Shown: in pieces, positions 9,189 through 17,227 of the stretch
Layout of the letters: every line of letters starts with the position of its first letter
How positions within the stretch are numbered: position 1 is the stretch's first letter
Assembly (NCBI GenBank): GCA_964449075.1
Contig: CAYVBJ010000002.1
Coordinates: 1-64,000, forward strand
DNA: 64,000 nt
Reading direction: 5' to 3'
Source of the DNA: CAYVBJ01 sp964449075
GTDB lineage: Bacteria > Bacteroidota > Rhodothermia > Balneolales > Balneolaceae
Notes under the pieces: model-generated
Told to the model about the DNA's origin: nothing
The model's input: the letters and a program-made list of their open reading frames with translations, nothing else
The model's database searches: none
Position numbers and translations under genes: made by a program

Positions 9189-10316
9189 ATGAAGGACAGA
9201 GGCGACGCAGGTTTTCGAAAGATTATTCACATCGACATGGATGCTTTTTTTGCATCTGTTGAGCAGCGCGACTTTCCGCAATACAAGAACAAGCCGGTTG
9301 TTGTTGGCGGATCGCCCCAGGGAAGAGGTGTGGTTGCTGCAGCCAGTTATGAGGCTCGGAAATTTGGTGTGCATTCGGCCATGCCGGCATCACGGGCTGT
9401 GCGGCTCTGTCCCAAGGCAATTTTTCTGAAACCCCGGTTTGATGTCTACAAGCAGGTCTCTCATCAAATCCGTGAAATTTTCTACGAATACACAGACTTG
9501 GTTGAACCGCTCTCCCTGGATGAAGCCTATCTGGATGTCACAAATAACTATTTTGAAAATCCGTCTGCAACCCTGATCGCAAGGGAGATCAAAAAGAAAA
9601 TTAGAAATACTACCGGGCTCATAGCATCTGCTGGAATCTCATCCAGTAAATTCCTGGCAAAGATCGCATCCGATATGGATAAACCTGACGGACTCTGCCT
9701 GATTCGGCCGAAGGAGGCAGAAGCCTTTGTAGAATCCCTGGAGATTTCAAAATTTCACGGTGTGGGCAAGGCAACCCAGCGAAAGATGGAGCTCCTCGGG
9801 ATTTATACAGGTAAAGATCTAAAGGAGTGGGACGAAGTTGAACTGGTTAAGGAGTTCGGGAAATCCGGCCATCACTATTACAGGATTGCACGTGCAATTG
9901 ACCTGAGGGAAGTGAAACCGGACAGAATCCGAAAATCGATTGGTAAGGAGAGAACGTTTTCGGAAGATGTTATCGATATGGAGTGGATTGAATCGTTTAT
10001 CCGGGAGCTCTCGGGCAAGGTTGCCGCCGCCATGGGAAAACTGGCTGCAGAGGGGAAGACGATTACGCTGAAAATCAGGTATAAAAATTTTGAAACCGTA
10101 ACCCGCAGTATTTCTGTGCAGCACTACCTGAACAGTGTGGATGATATTTCAGAACTGGCCCTTCACCTGCTGAATGATACGGAAGCAGGGATGAGAGAGG
10201 TGCGGCTGATCGGTGTTACGGTTTCGAACCTGAACCTGAATGAAGCCTCTCTGGGGAAGCAGCTTGAAATTCCGTTTCCGGGGCGTGGGGTTAAGGTTGG
10301 GGATTTTGAATTTTGA
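9189..10316 (+). CDS. dinB: DNA polymerase IV (Y family)
   Basis: The 375-residue translesion polymerase has the Y-family palm motifs HIDMDAFFASVE (about residue 14) and SLDEAYLDVT (about 112), with metal-binding Asp and Glu, plus GISSSKFLAKIASD near 150 and a little-finger domain at the C-terminus. The tail contains QLEIPF, a plausible sliding-clamp-binding peptide. It extends mismatched or damaged primer ends with low fidelity. The ATG at 9189 gives a 10-residue lead before the catalytic core, normal for the family. No LexA-type box was recognised upstream. Confidence 0.96.
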   Translation: MKDRGDAGFRKIIHIDMDAFFASVEQRDFPQYKNKPVVVGGSPQGRGVVAAASYEARKFGVHSAMPASRAVRLCPKAIFLKPRFDVYKQVSHQIREIFYEYTDLVEPLSLDEAYLDVTNNYFENPSATLIAREIKKKIRNTTGLIASAGISSSKFLAKIASDMDKPDGLCLIRPKEAEAFVESLEISKFHGVGKATQRKMELLGIYTGKDLKEWDEVELVKEFGKSGHHYYRIARAIDLREVKPDRIRKSIGKERTFSEDVIDMEWIESFIRELSGKVAAAMGKLAAEGKTITLKIRYKNFETVTRSISVQHYLNSVDDISELALHLLNDTEAGMREVRLIGVTVSNLNLNEASLGKQLEIPFPGRGVKVGDFEF

Positions 10317-10360
10317 GTTTTGAATTTTTTTGATCTGAATAGAAATTAATTTTCGATATT

Positions 10361-10490
10361 GGGGCTAAAGCCCCGAATTTTGGTAGTTTCATTACTGTTG
10401 GCTAAAGCCTTATGGTAATAGATGGTTAGTCATAAGCTCCATCTATATCTTTTCTTATCCATTGCCGTTTCGTTTACGGAACGGAAAAGT
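10361..10490. repeat. Palindromic repeat cluster left of a propeller lipoprotein gene
   Basis: The cluster has GGGGCTAAAGCCCC (10361-10374) followed by GAATTTTGG, then GATGGTTAGTC, a TATCCATTGCCGTT stretch and a hairpin around CGTTTACGGAACGG. The same components in the same order occur at 11835-12000, on the other side of the gene. Nothing else is recognised in 10317-10726 apart from AT-rich DNA before the gene. Confidence 0.7.
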
Positions 10491-10726
10491 AGGAATCATC
10501 CCCAATTAACTGGCTTTAGCCGCATTGACTATTTAATTTATAGTTTCATCGTTATTTTTTAGAAACACTGATTTAAACACAACTCAATACGAAAATTTTG
10601 CTAATATCTTTCTTTGACTTTTTCCTTATTTACATCTATTTATCATTTAACTCTTAATAATTGATGGTGTTTTGTTTTTCAATTATATGCCAATACAGTA
10701 TAAAACTGTATTTACTTACTGATTTT

Positions 10727-11824
10727 ATGAAAAAGATCCTCCGCCTATTCATACCAGTTATTTTTGTTAGCTTTTTTTGGGGGTGCAATTCAGATGACCC
10801 GGACAATGAACTGACCTACAGCACACCAATTAACGAGAAATCCGTCAGCCTCGAACAGGTGGATACCATTGTTCTAAACGCCGGTGATCATTTATTCGGA
10901 AAATTCAGGGAGGGGCTGATGATAGACAGCTCGGGTGAAATATTATCGTTTGCCGATGACGGTAATCAGCTTATCTATCTTTTTAGCCGGCAGGGGGATT
11001 TGATGAATGTCATAGGTGGGACAGGATCCGGGCCGGAAGAATTTCTCCAGATCTCAGGCTACTTTGTAGAAAATGACCGCCTTGTGGTTGTTGATGAATC
11101 ACAATTTATTGTAAAGGTATTCCACATTGACGGGACATTGATGAACACATTTTCCCTCTTTGAAAATCAAAATATGTATATCAATTCAAGGGATATCTTT
11201 GTCGATGAAGATACTCTTTATATTCAAATCCTGGAAGCCGATAAATTCCATGACAGAACGAATTCAAAACTAATAGCACGGTATGATCTTTCAACTGCCA
11301 CATTAATTGACCTGATTGGCCAGTTTGAACCCTTTTTGAATGACGCTAACAGCTATCTCACACTCCATAACTTTACAATTGATACAAACTCTAATCGTCT
11401 GATTTCAACGTTAGTTTCATCATCCAGGATCCAGGTTTTTGATTTACAGAGATCAGATAAAGTCAGTCATTTTGTTTCTACATCATCCTTTTGGAAAAAT
11501 CGGGAAGAGAAAATTGACCCCAGCATGCCTCGACGGGAAATAATAAGAAGAACCACAGATACAAGCTATAGTACAGGAATTTTTGTTACGGATTCCTACA
11601 TCCTGAATCACATTCAGACGCTTACCGATGCCTGGATGAAAACGAGTGACTACTTATCGAAAGAGAATTATGTGTCGGTGTACAACAGCACCGGCAGCGA
11701 ATATTATGGAACGGCAGAACTTCCGGGTACGCTTGGTGATGTCCACCAGGAACAGCTCTATATTATCGAAGACTTCAATCCGGATAAATTTACAATTGGT
11801 GTTTATGAGATTGCAAGAAAATAG
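10727..11824 (+). CDS. 6-bladed beta-propeller lipoprotein
   Basis: The 365-residue protein starts at the ATG at 10727; the frame is open upstream to 10661, but only this start puts a lipoprotein signal (MKKILRLFIPVIF...WGC) at the N-terminus, with Cys near residue 20 as the lipidated residue. The rest is beta-rich with repeated patterns such as the GTGSGPEEF loop, typical of Bacteroidota 6-bladed propeller lipoproteins. Function is unknown. A paralogue of similar plan lies at 46176-47222, where it follows a Cys-rich secreted peptide gene; here no such partner is visible. Related palindromic repeats flank it on both sides, which suggests it was moved or can be lost as a unit. Confidence 0.72.
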   Translation: MKKILRLFIPVIFVSFFWGCNSDDPDNELTYSTPINEKSVSLEQVDTIVLNAGDHLFGKFREGLMIDSSGEILSFADDGNQLIYLFSRQGDLMNVIGGTGSGPEEFLQISGYFVENDRLVVVDESQFIVKVFHIDGTLMNTFSLFENQNMYINSRDIFVDEDTLYIQILEADKFHDRTNSKLIARYDLSTATLIDLIGQFEPFLNDANSYLTLHNFTIDTNSNRLISTLVSSSRIQVFDLQRSDKVSHFVSTSSFWKNREEKIDPSMPRREIIRRTTDTSYSTGIFVTDSYILNHIQTLTDAWMKTSDYLSKENYVSVYNSTGSEYYGTAELPGTLGDVHQEQLYIIEDFNPDKFTIGVYEIARK

Positions 11825-11834
11825 ATCTGGGAAT

Positions 11835-12000
11835 GGGGCTAAAGCCCCGAATTTTGGCCGCTTCTATACCGTTCTGTAAACGGAACGGTAATTGATAGTT
11901 AGCCATAGCCATATTTCTAACAGATATCCATTGCCGTTCCATAAACGGAACAGTAATTGATGGTTAGTCACAGACACTATCTATATCCTTTCTCATCCAT
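11835..12000. repeat. Palindromic repeat cluster right of a propeller lipoprotein gene
   Basis: It begins with GGGGCTAAAGCCCC (11835-11848) and the same GAATTTTGG flank as 10361, then two hairpins with a CCGTTC...GTAAACGGAACGG-type stem, each followed by TAATTGATNGTTAG. It ends in CTATATCC...CATCCATTG as the left cluster does. Direct orientation relative to 10361-10490. Confidence 0.7.
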
Positions 12001-12004
12001 TGGA

Positions 12005-12206
12005 GTTTGTCCAAAAAGTATCGTTGACCGCAAATCAACTTTAATTAGATTAGCACGAGTTCTTCGTGTTGCTTTGTGTCCTCGTGACCTCGTGGCAATA
12101 AAATGACGATTTTTGCCACAAATCCGTCTGCTTACGGAAAGAAGCTTCACGAAGTAAACATAAATTATTAAGGTGGCCTTAAATCAAATACTTTTTTTGG
12201 GGCAGC
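12005..12206. repeat. MITE-like element with CTTCGTG core
   Basis: Imperfect terminal inverted repeats (GTCCAAAAAGTAT and ATACTTTTTTTGG) enclose a core in which TTCTTCGTGTT...CTCGTGGCAA faces TTGCCACAAAT...TTCACGAAG. A diverged copy of the core lies at 18345-18445. It contains no coding potential, so it resembles a non-autonomous element. A further small palindrome (CCATT / GGAATGG) lies at about 12249-12269, before the peptidase gene. Confidence 0.5.
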
Positions 12207-12278
12207 CTCTGTAATTGATCGTGAGCGATAGCTCTAATGGATATCCATTGCGTACCATTTTCGGAATGGCATCAAATC

Positions 12279-13427
12279 TCAATTCTGTTCCTTGTTTTTC
12301 AAAACAGCTTCCAGCGGCAGGGCCTCCTGAACTCTTCCGTTCACTCCTTTCATGGTTTCTGCCATGAATAGGGAATTCAGGATGGCTTCTTCGGTTGCCT
12401 CAACAGCAGCCAGGAAGAGGGGAGTCATGGCACTGTTTGTAAGCTCCCGGATCGACCGGGTAATTTCTTTCTCATTTATGTCCCTGCGAACATCCGGATG
12501 GGTGGAAAAGGCTATAACATAATCACCGCTTCCGTTTGAAGCAAACCCGCCGACTCTTGCCACACCCAGAAAGGCACGTTTGGCAAGCCGTTCCAGGTTC
12601 CTGGAAGTGACAGGAGCATCTGTTGCCACAATGATCATCACCGAACCGTCCACATCATACGGCACATTCTGCGACATGTAGTGGTTTCCGAGTTCTTCTC
12701 CTATTTTTCTGCCGTCAACCGTTAATATCCCTCCGAAATTTGATTGTACCAATATCCCGACGGTATATCCGCCCATCTCTTCCGGAAGTGTCCGTGATGA
12801 TGTTCCGATCCCGCCTTTAAAACCGAGTGCACGGGTTCCGGTCCCCGCACCGACATTGCCCTCCGGCACCGGACCCGGTTCTGCATTTTCAATCGCTTCC
12901 GACACATGTTCCGGAAGTACAGCCCGCTTCCTGATGTTATTCAGCCAGCCGTCATTCGTCTCACCAACAACGGGGTTGACGGACCGTACATTTTCATTCC
13001 CGGGCAGGTTGAGAATGTAATCTGTGATCCCGTTCGCAACCGTATGAATACTTAGGGTGTTGGTTAATCCGATGGGTGTTTCGAGCTCTCCCAGCTCCTC
13101 AACCTGTGTGAAACCCAGGGCTTTTCCAAAACCATTTCCTACATAGACTGCCGCCGGTACACGGCTTTGAAACGCATCGTTTTCATGCGGCAAAATCACA
13201 GTAACCCCGGTTCGGATATCATCACCGCTGATCAATGTATGATGGCCAACCTGAACTCCTTTTACGTCTGTGATGGCATTCCATTGGCCGGGTGTTAAAA
13301 TACCTGGTTCAACACCTGCGTCCCTGGCGCGCATGTGATCAGTGTCTTGCGAATAAGCAGTCATAAATACAGAAAAGCTTATAATTAAAATTGCAAACAA
13401 TACTGAAAACCATCTCTTTATTGTCAT
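12279..13427 (-). CDS. P1 family peptidase (DmpA/BapA-type aminopeptidase), exported
   Basis: The 382-residue protein has a signal peptide (about residues 1-26, ending AYSQ). It is a member of the S58/P1 N-terminal-nucleophile family, whose precursor cleaves itself before a Ser that becomes the catalytic nucleophile; the segment GGIGTSSR near residue 210 matches this position. The N-terminal GQWNAITDVKGVQVGH and GLTNTLSIHTV segments are also family hallmarks. Enzymes of the group remove N-terminal D- or L-amino acids or beta-amino acids from small peptides. Export suggests periplasmic peptide scavenging. Monocistronic as far as seen. Confidence 0.88.
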   Translation of the reverse strand: MTIKRWFSVLFAILIISFSVFMTAYSQDTDHMRARDAGVEPGILTPGQWNAITDVKGVQVGHHTLISGDDIRTGVTVILPHENDAFQSRVPAAVYVGNGFGKALGFTQVEELGELETPIGLTNTLSIHTVANGITDYILNLPGNENVRSVNPVVGETNDGWLNNIRKRAVLPEHVSEAIENAEPGPVPEGNVGAGTGTRALGFKGGIGTSSRTLPEEMGGYTVGILVQSNFGGILTVDGRKIGEELGNHYMSQNVPYDVDGSVMIIVATDAPVTSRNLERLAKRAFLGVARVGGFASNGSGDYVIAFSTHPDVRRDINEKEITRSIRELTNSAMTPLFLAAVEATEEAILNSLFMAETMKGVNGRVQEALPLEAVLKNKEQN

Positions 13428-13613
13428 TTTTCAAATGGATCGATTGATAGTCTGTGGAAAACGAAGATAATCATTTTTGATTATTAACAAATGAACCTGG
13501 CAAACTTGAAGGGTTTTCTAGTCTGGATTATTCACATATTTAAAGAAATGGTGATTTAATTTTTTGGTGAATAACCCGGGCTAAAAAAGCAAGGGAAATT
13601 TAATTCACTCTAT

Positions 13614-13645
13614 TTTGGATAAAGTAGTCTTTTATCTTATATTTA
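13614..13645 (+). promoter_or_regulatory. Candidate Bacteroidota-type promoter of the ric operon
   Basis: TTTG at 13614-13617 and TATATTTA at 13638-13645 are 20 bases apart and match the TTTG...TAnnTTTG promoter pattern of this lineage in seven of eight positions of the -7 box. It lies 112 bp before the ric ATG. I see no convincing NsrR or FNR/DNR palindrome. Confidence 0.45.
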
Positions 13646-13656
13646 ATCGATCTACA

Positions 13657-13693
13657 TAGCCGGTCATCAGATTCAATTGTGTTGATGCGGCTA
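13657..13693 (+). other. Leader hairpin upstream of ric
   Basis: Six perfect base pairs (TAGCCG / CGGCTA) and an inner CATCA / TGATG stem form a strong hairpin immediately after the candidate promoter, so it would sit at the 5' end of the mRNA. There is no T-run, hence no intrinsic terminator; it may stabilise or regulate the transcript. Confidence 0.4.
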
Positions 13694-13756
13694 AGAGACA
13701 AAAGAGAAACCCGGCTGCCAGCTGGAAATAAAAAATAAAAACACCATCACAATATA

Positions 13757-14488
13757 ATGAATACCAATAGTTTAAAAGGGATTAACCCCGAGACAATTAC
13801 CGTCGGTGAAATTGTTGCACAAAATTACAATGCGGCCGGTGTGCTCAAACAGCACGGCCTGGATTTTTGCTGCGGTGGCGGCAAAACTTTACAGGAAGCC
13901 TGCAAAAAGAAAAACCTGAATCCCGGTCAGATACTAAGAGAGCTCAATGATATCCTGGAGGAACCTGCAGTTTCCGGAATGGACTTCAGCCGGTGGAGCC
14001 CGGATCACCTGATCGATCATATCGAAAGTACACATCACAGATTTGTGAGAAGAAAAATTGTGGAAATCAGCACGTTTGCGCAAAAAGTTGCCCACGTCCA
14101 TGGCAGAACATACCCTGAAAATGTTGAGATCTATGACCGCTTCCGGGAATTGGCATCAGAGTTGACCGAGCACCTGGAGAGCGAGGAAGAGAGTGTTTTC
14201 CCTGCGATACGATCCGTTTTTGAAAAACGAATGACAGGGCAGCCCGTGGAGACAGAACTGACAGATAATCTGCGCAGCTTGCTGACATCCATGGAAGATG
14301 AACATGAAACGGCGGGATCTGTTATGGCAGAAATTCGTTCTCTCAGTAATGACTACACTCCTCCTGAAGATGCCTGTACCACATATCGGATCTTATACAA
14401 AAATCTTGAAGATTTTGAGGAAGACCTGCACAAACATGTGCACCTCGAGAATAATATCCTGTTCAAAAAAGCAGAACAACTACTCTGA
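13757..14488 (+). CDS. ric: RIC family iron-sulfur cluster repair di-iron protein (ScdA/YtfE)
   Basis: The 243-residue protein repairs iron-sulfur clusters damaged by nitric oxide or peroxide. Its N-terminal ScdA_N (DUF542) domain is shown by GLDFCCGGGKTL near residue 35, and its hemerythrin-like four-helix domain by His/Glu pairs in DHLIDHIESTHH (about 83), HLESEEESVFP (about 139), EDEHETAG (about 180) and HKHVHLENNILF (about 225), which hold the di-iron site. Cytosolic. Two small paralogous membrane proteins follow on the same strand with short gaps, forming a likely stress operon. A promoter-like pair and a leader hairpin lie upstream. Confidence 0.94.
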   Translation: MNTNSLKGINPETITVGEIVAQNYNAAGVLKQHGLDFCCGGGKTLQEACKKKNLNPGQILRELNDILEEPAVSGMDFSRWSPDHLIDHIESTHHRFVRRKIVEISTFAQKVAHVHGRTYPENVEIYDRFRELASELTEHLESEEESVFPAIRSVFEKRMTGQPVETELTDNLRSLLTSMEDEHETAGSVMAEIRSLSNDYTPPEDACTTYRILYKNLEDFEEDLHKHVHLENNILFKKAEQLL

Positions 14489-14526
14489 TTCAGAATTAAA
14501 AATTAAGAATTAAGAATTAAGATATT

Positions 14527-14958
14527 TTGCTTCCTGTTACCCGCTGGTTCATAAAAGCCGGTATGATCTACCTGACATCCGGAATGCTGCTGCTCTTCAT
14601 TGACTCGATGCCATTTATCGGGTTAGAAATTCAGCTGCTTCCGGTCTATTGGCATATGATCGTCATCGGCTGGATCACGCAGATTATTATGGGAGTATCG
14701 ATCTGGATGTTTCCGCGAAAGCGAAGAGACCGCCAAAAGAGAGAATCATTTCTCACCTGGTCTGTTTTTGGATTGCTCAATACCGGGCTGATTCTCCGGT
14801 TTATATCCGAACCATTTTCGGGAAATGAAACCGGTTTCTCTGCAGCACAATGGATCATCCTATTATCCATCTTTTTACAGCTTGCTGCCGCCGTTCTCTA
14901 TGTAGCTGAAATCTGGCCGCGCGTGCAGCCCAAAAGAAAACGTAAATCCAAAACCTGA
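14527..14958 (+). CDS. Four-helix membrane protein with HCO/NorB-like motif (paralogue 1)
   Basis: The 143-residue protein has four hydrophobic helices. Its second helix reads YWHMIVIGWITQ then WMFPR, with His43. The next gene product has the same pattern (GWILQ...WMFPR), so the two are tandem paralogues. The pattern resembles helix 2 of heme-copper/NO reductase subunit I (His, GW, Gly, then aromatic-Pro), which carries a heme ligand; this link is inference. The TTG at 14527 is chosen because it gives an N-terminus that aligns with paralogue 2; an internal ATG at 14563 would cut into helix 1. It follows ric by 38 bp; a short AATTAAG tandem lies between them. Confidence 0.6.
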   Translation: MLPVTRWFIKAGMIYLTSGMLLLFIDSMPFIGLEIQLLPVYWHMIVIGWITQIIMGVSIWMFPRKRRDRQKRESFLTWSVFGLLNTGLILRFISEPFSGNETGFSAAQWIILLSIFLQLAAAVLYVAEIWPRVQPKRKRKSKT

Positions 14959-14964
14959 GATCTC

Positions 14965-15366
14965 ATGCCATCAGTCAGCATCTGGATGATAAGAAGTTCA
15001 CTGGTCTGGTTTTTACTTACATTCCTGACCGGATCGCTTTTACTGCTGAACAAAGGATTTGAGATATCACCTGCACTTTGGGCACTGATGCCTGTACACT
15101 ATGAAATGGCTCTTCTTGGCTGGATTCTTCAGTTTGTACTCGGCACTGCCTATTGGATGTTTCCTCGTCATCTTGAGGGTCCCAAAAGAGGAAACCGAAA
15201 ATCTGCCATTCTGATGGTGATTACTTTAAATGCAGGTATCGTTTTCAGTGCATTTGCCATGAATCAGGAATGGGTGCTGTTTGCAGGACGGTTTTTTCTG
15301 CTTTCGGGAGTGATTCTTTTTGTGCGGCTGATGTGGGGAAGAGTTGTGAGCTACCGGGATTTATAA
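14965..15366 (+). CDS. Four-helix membrane protein with HCO/NorB-like motif (paralogue 2)
   Basis: The 133-residue protein starts 6 bp after paralogue 1, consistent with translational coupling. It has four hydrophobic helices; helix 2 has MPVHYEMALLGWILQ followed by GTAYWMFPR. Aligned with paralogue 1, Pro, Met, GWI, Gln, Gly and WMFPR are shared, while His45 here is shifted by two positions relative to His43 there. In the inner membrane. With RIC upstream, a role in NO or oxygen stress, perhaps as a heme-binding or sensor heterodimer, is inferred. No characterised family is recognised with certainty. Confidence 0.6.
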   Translation: MPSVSIWMIRSSLVWFLLTFLTGSLLLLNKGFEISPALWALMPVHYEMALLGWILQFVLGTAYWMFPRHLEGPKRGNRKSAILMVITLNAGIVFSAFAMNQEWVLFAGRFFLLSGVILFVRLMWGRVVSYRDL

Positions 15367-15977
15367 ACAAAAGTTGAATCACTCTTTTGCAGGCCTTCTC
15401 AGCCTGCCTGTTTTGTCGGTCTGCCTTAAACCCCGAACCAGCGGTGTCGGGGCTGAGTTTCGTGAGGCCTTCAGCCTGTGTTAATAGATGTGCATCGATC
15501 TCCTCGTCTGACGACTTTGGAATAAAATAGCCCATGAACAAAAAACCCTCAGTCGTCCGACGAGTACGAATGGAAAAATACCGCCACAGGAGCACCTTAG
15601 AACATGTGTTTACCATCTCCCGGCCTGAACAACATGGCCTGGGTAAATCGAGTCGAGTGATTTGGGCAGATCCGGATTTGAGAGTAGTTCCACTCGTCAG
15701 CCGAGGGTAGCCAATACTGGTAAAACAACAGTCTGAAAGCCTGATACACCACAGCCCGGGGCAAGCGCCCCGGGAAATCATATGCCACAGCTAATCACCA
15801 GGCTGAAGGCCTGAAAGAGAACAGACCGCGAACAAGCACAATTATTCAATTTCGAATTTATGATCCTGCACCGAAGCTTGCCCGACATACCTGCCTCCAC
15901 AGCGTTCTTGGCGGTGAATCCCCTGCTGGATCCGTATTCACAGAGGATGTAACCGCAGGGGACGCAGAGGCGTCTAG
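15367..15977. repeat. Composite intergenic repeat region, left of DUF6920-like gene
   Basis: This gene-free stretch is built from modules. AGGCCTTCAGCCTG near 15466 faces CAGGCTGAAGGCCT near 15802. Module Q (15503-15564) has ends CTCGTCTGACGAC and GTCGTCCGACGAG. Module R (15648-15706) has ends TCGAGTCGAGTGA and CACTCGTCAGCCGAG. A perfect 8-bp hairpin CCCGGGGC/GCCCCGGG lies at 15755-15774. Module P (15897-15977) runs from CCACAGCGTTCTTGGCGG to GCAGAGGCGTCTAGA. Q, R and P all recur at 16854-17145; P and Q recur inside the arrays at 21832 and 25617. No coding potential. Confidence 0.75.
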
Positions 15978-15990
15978 AAAAAAACCTCTG

Positions 15991-16737
15991 TCATTTAGCA
16001 AATTTGTGATTTATTGTCTGAACGCGAAAACGAGCATAGATATGCTCCCCCTCTTCAAGCTGCCATGCAGCTTCAATTTTCATTGGTATCATCATGCCGT
16101 TTACAGACCGGTAGTTATCGAGTCGTCCCGTCCAATTCTCCATCTTGTCGCTGCTCATATACCTTTTTGTTTCAAGCCGGATTATTTCACCTGTTTCTGA
16201 AAAGAATACATCATAGTAAACATCCAGGCCATTGTGAGTGAACTGAACGCGGGCAGAGTTTTCGTCGATCGGCGTCCAGTGAAGTTTTTCGGATGGCAGC
16301 AGGTTTGTCGGGAACCAGACACTTTCTCCAAGCCACCGAAGAAGCTCAGCCTGGTCGGTATGTGGGCCACGTTCATGAACGATTCGAATCAACCCGAAGA
16401 GGTAGACTTTTAAAGCCCCGCTGTTGTGAATATAGAAATCGTGAGCTGTGAATAACCTGGTTTTTCCTATCCAGACGAATCCCGGCTCATCTGTTGTAAA
16501 ATGCTGCTCTCCCCGGATGGCCAGCCATCCTTTTTCAACCCCCGGCTTAAATTGGCCGTCATGTTCCAGGTTTACCCGCTGAACAAACGGCTGGCTTTCC
16601 GACAGTGTAAACCGGAAATAACGCTGAACGGGCTCCGGAAGATTTTCAATCAGCTTTAAATGATAATTCCGCTTCTGACTCTTTTTTTCATGATCATAAA
16701 GTCTATTTACCAATTTTCTCTTCATCATATTTTTCAC
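15991..16737 (-). CDS. DUF6920/DUF6544-like family protein
   Basis: The 248-residue protein has LPEPVQRYFRFTL near residue 29 and PGFVWIGK near 85, which recall DUF6920 (formerly DUF6544) proteins; the biochemical function of that family is unknown to me. It is predicted soluble, without signal peptide, and beta-rich in the second half. It is not in an operon. Composite repeats sharing modules P, Q and R lie on both sides, so it may be a cargo gene of a repeat-bounded segment. The ATG at 16737 is used; a second Met three codons in is equally possible. Confidence 0.7.
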   Translation of the reverse strand: MKNMMKRKLVNRLYDHEKKSQKRNYHLKLIENLPEPVQRYFRFTLSESQPFVQRVNLEHDGQFKPGVEKGWLAIRGEQHFTTDEPGFVWIGKTRLFTAHDFYIHNSGALKVYLFGLIRIVHERGPHTDQAELLRWLGESVWFPTNLLPSEKLHWTPIDENSARVQFTHNGLDVYYDVFFSETGEIIRLETKRYMSSDKMENWTGRLDNYRSVNGMMIPMKIEAAWQLEEGEHIYARFRVQTINHKFAK

Positions 16738-16829
16738 CTGCTAATCTCTTTTAACATTTGGTAAAATTACATACATCTCTCTTTTTTAAAGATAGCTAAA
16801 GATTTTGTGAAGTGAAGAGGCCGAGTTGC

Positions 16830-17145
16830 AACAGGCCTTCAGCCTGCGTCTTCCTCGCCTGACGACCCCGGAGCAAATAATCCAAGGACACAAAGCCCTC
16901 AGTCGTCTGACGAGCGGTGAAGGCAAGATCCCACCACAGTGTTCTTGGCGGTGAATCCTCTGCTGGATCCATATTCACATAGGATGTAACCGCAGGGGAC
17001 ACAGAGGCGTCTAGAAGATCAAGCCGGAGGAACTCGACAGACGAGTGATCAGGGCAGGTCGGGATTTGAGTGCAGTTCCACTCGTCAGTCGAGGGCAGTT
17101 CCGGGCAGGCCGGGATTTGAGGGGAGGTATACTCGTCAGCCGAAG
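16830..17145. repeat. Composite intergenic repeat region, right of DUF6920-like gene
   Basis: Modules appear in the order AGGCCTTCAGCCTG (about 16833), Q (16854-16914), P (16933-17015), R (17033-17094) and a partial second R (17095-17145). Module P here and at 15897-15977 share ends and the GGATGTAACCGCAGGGGAC interior. The remainder of 16738-17227 shows no gene. Confidence 0.75.
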
Positions 17146-17227
17146 TATTTGTTTTCAGTTTCGTCTATTCCTAAATTGCTCGTCTTTAATGAGGTCAAAC
17201 TAGGTCAGACATGAACATATACAATTA

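Noticed and set aside
10661..10726. Upstream extension of the propeller lipoprotein frame
   Set aside because: It would add 22 residues before the lipoprotein signal; the start at 10727 gives a normal signal and is preferred.
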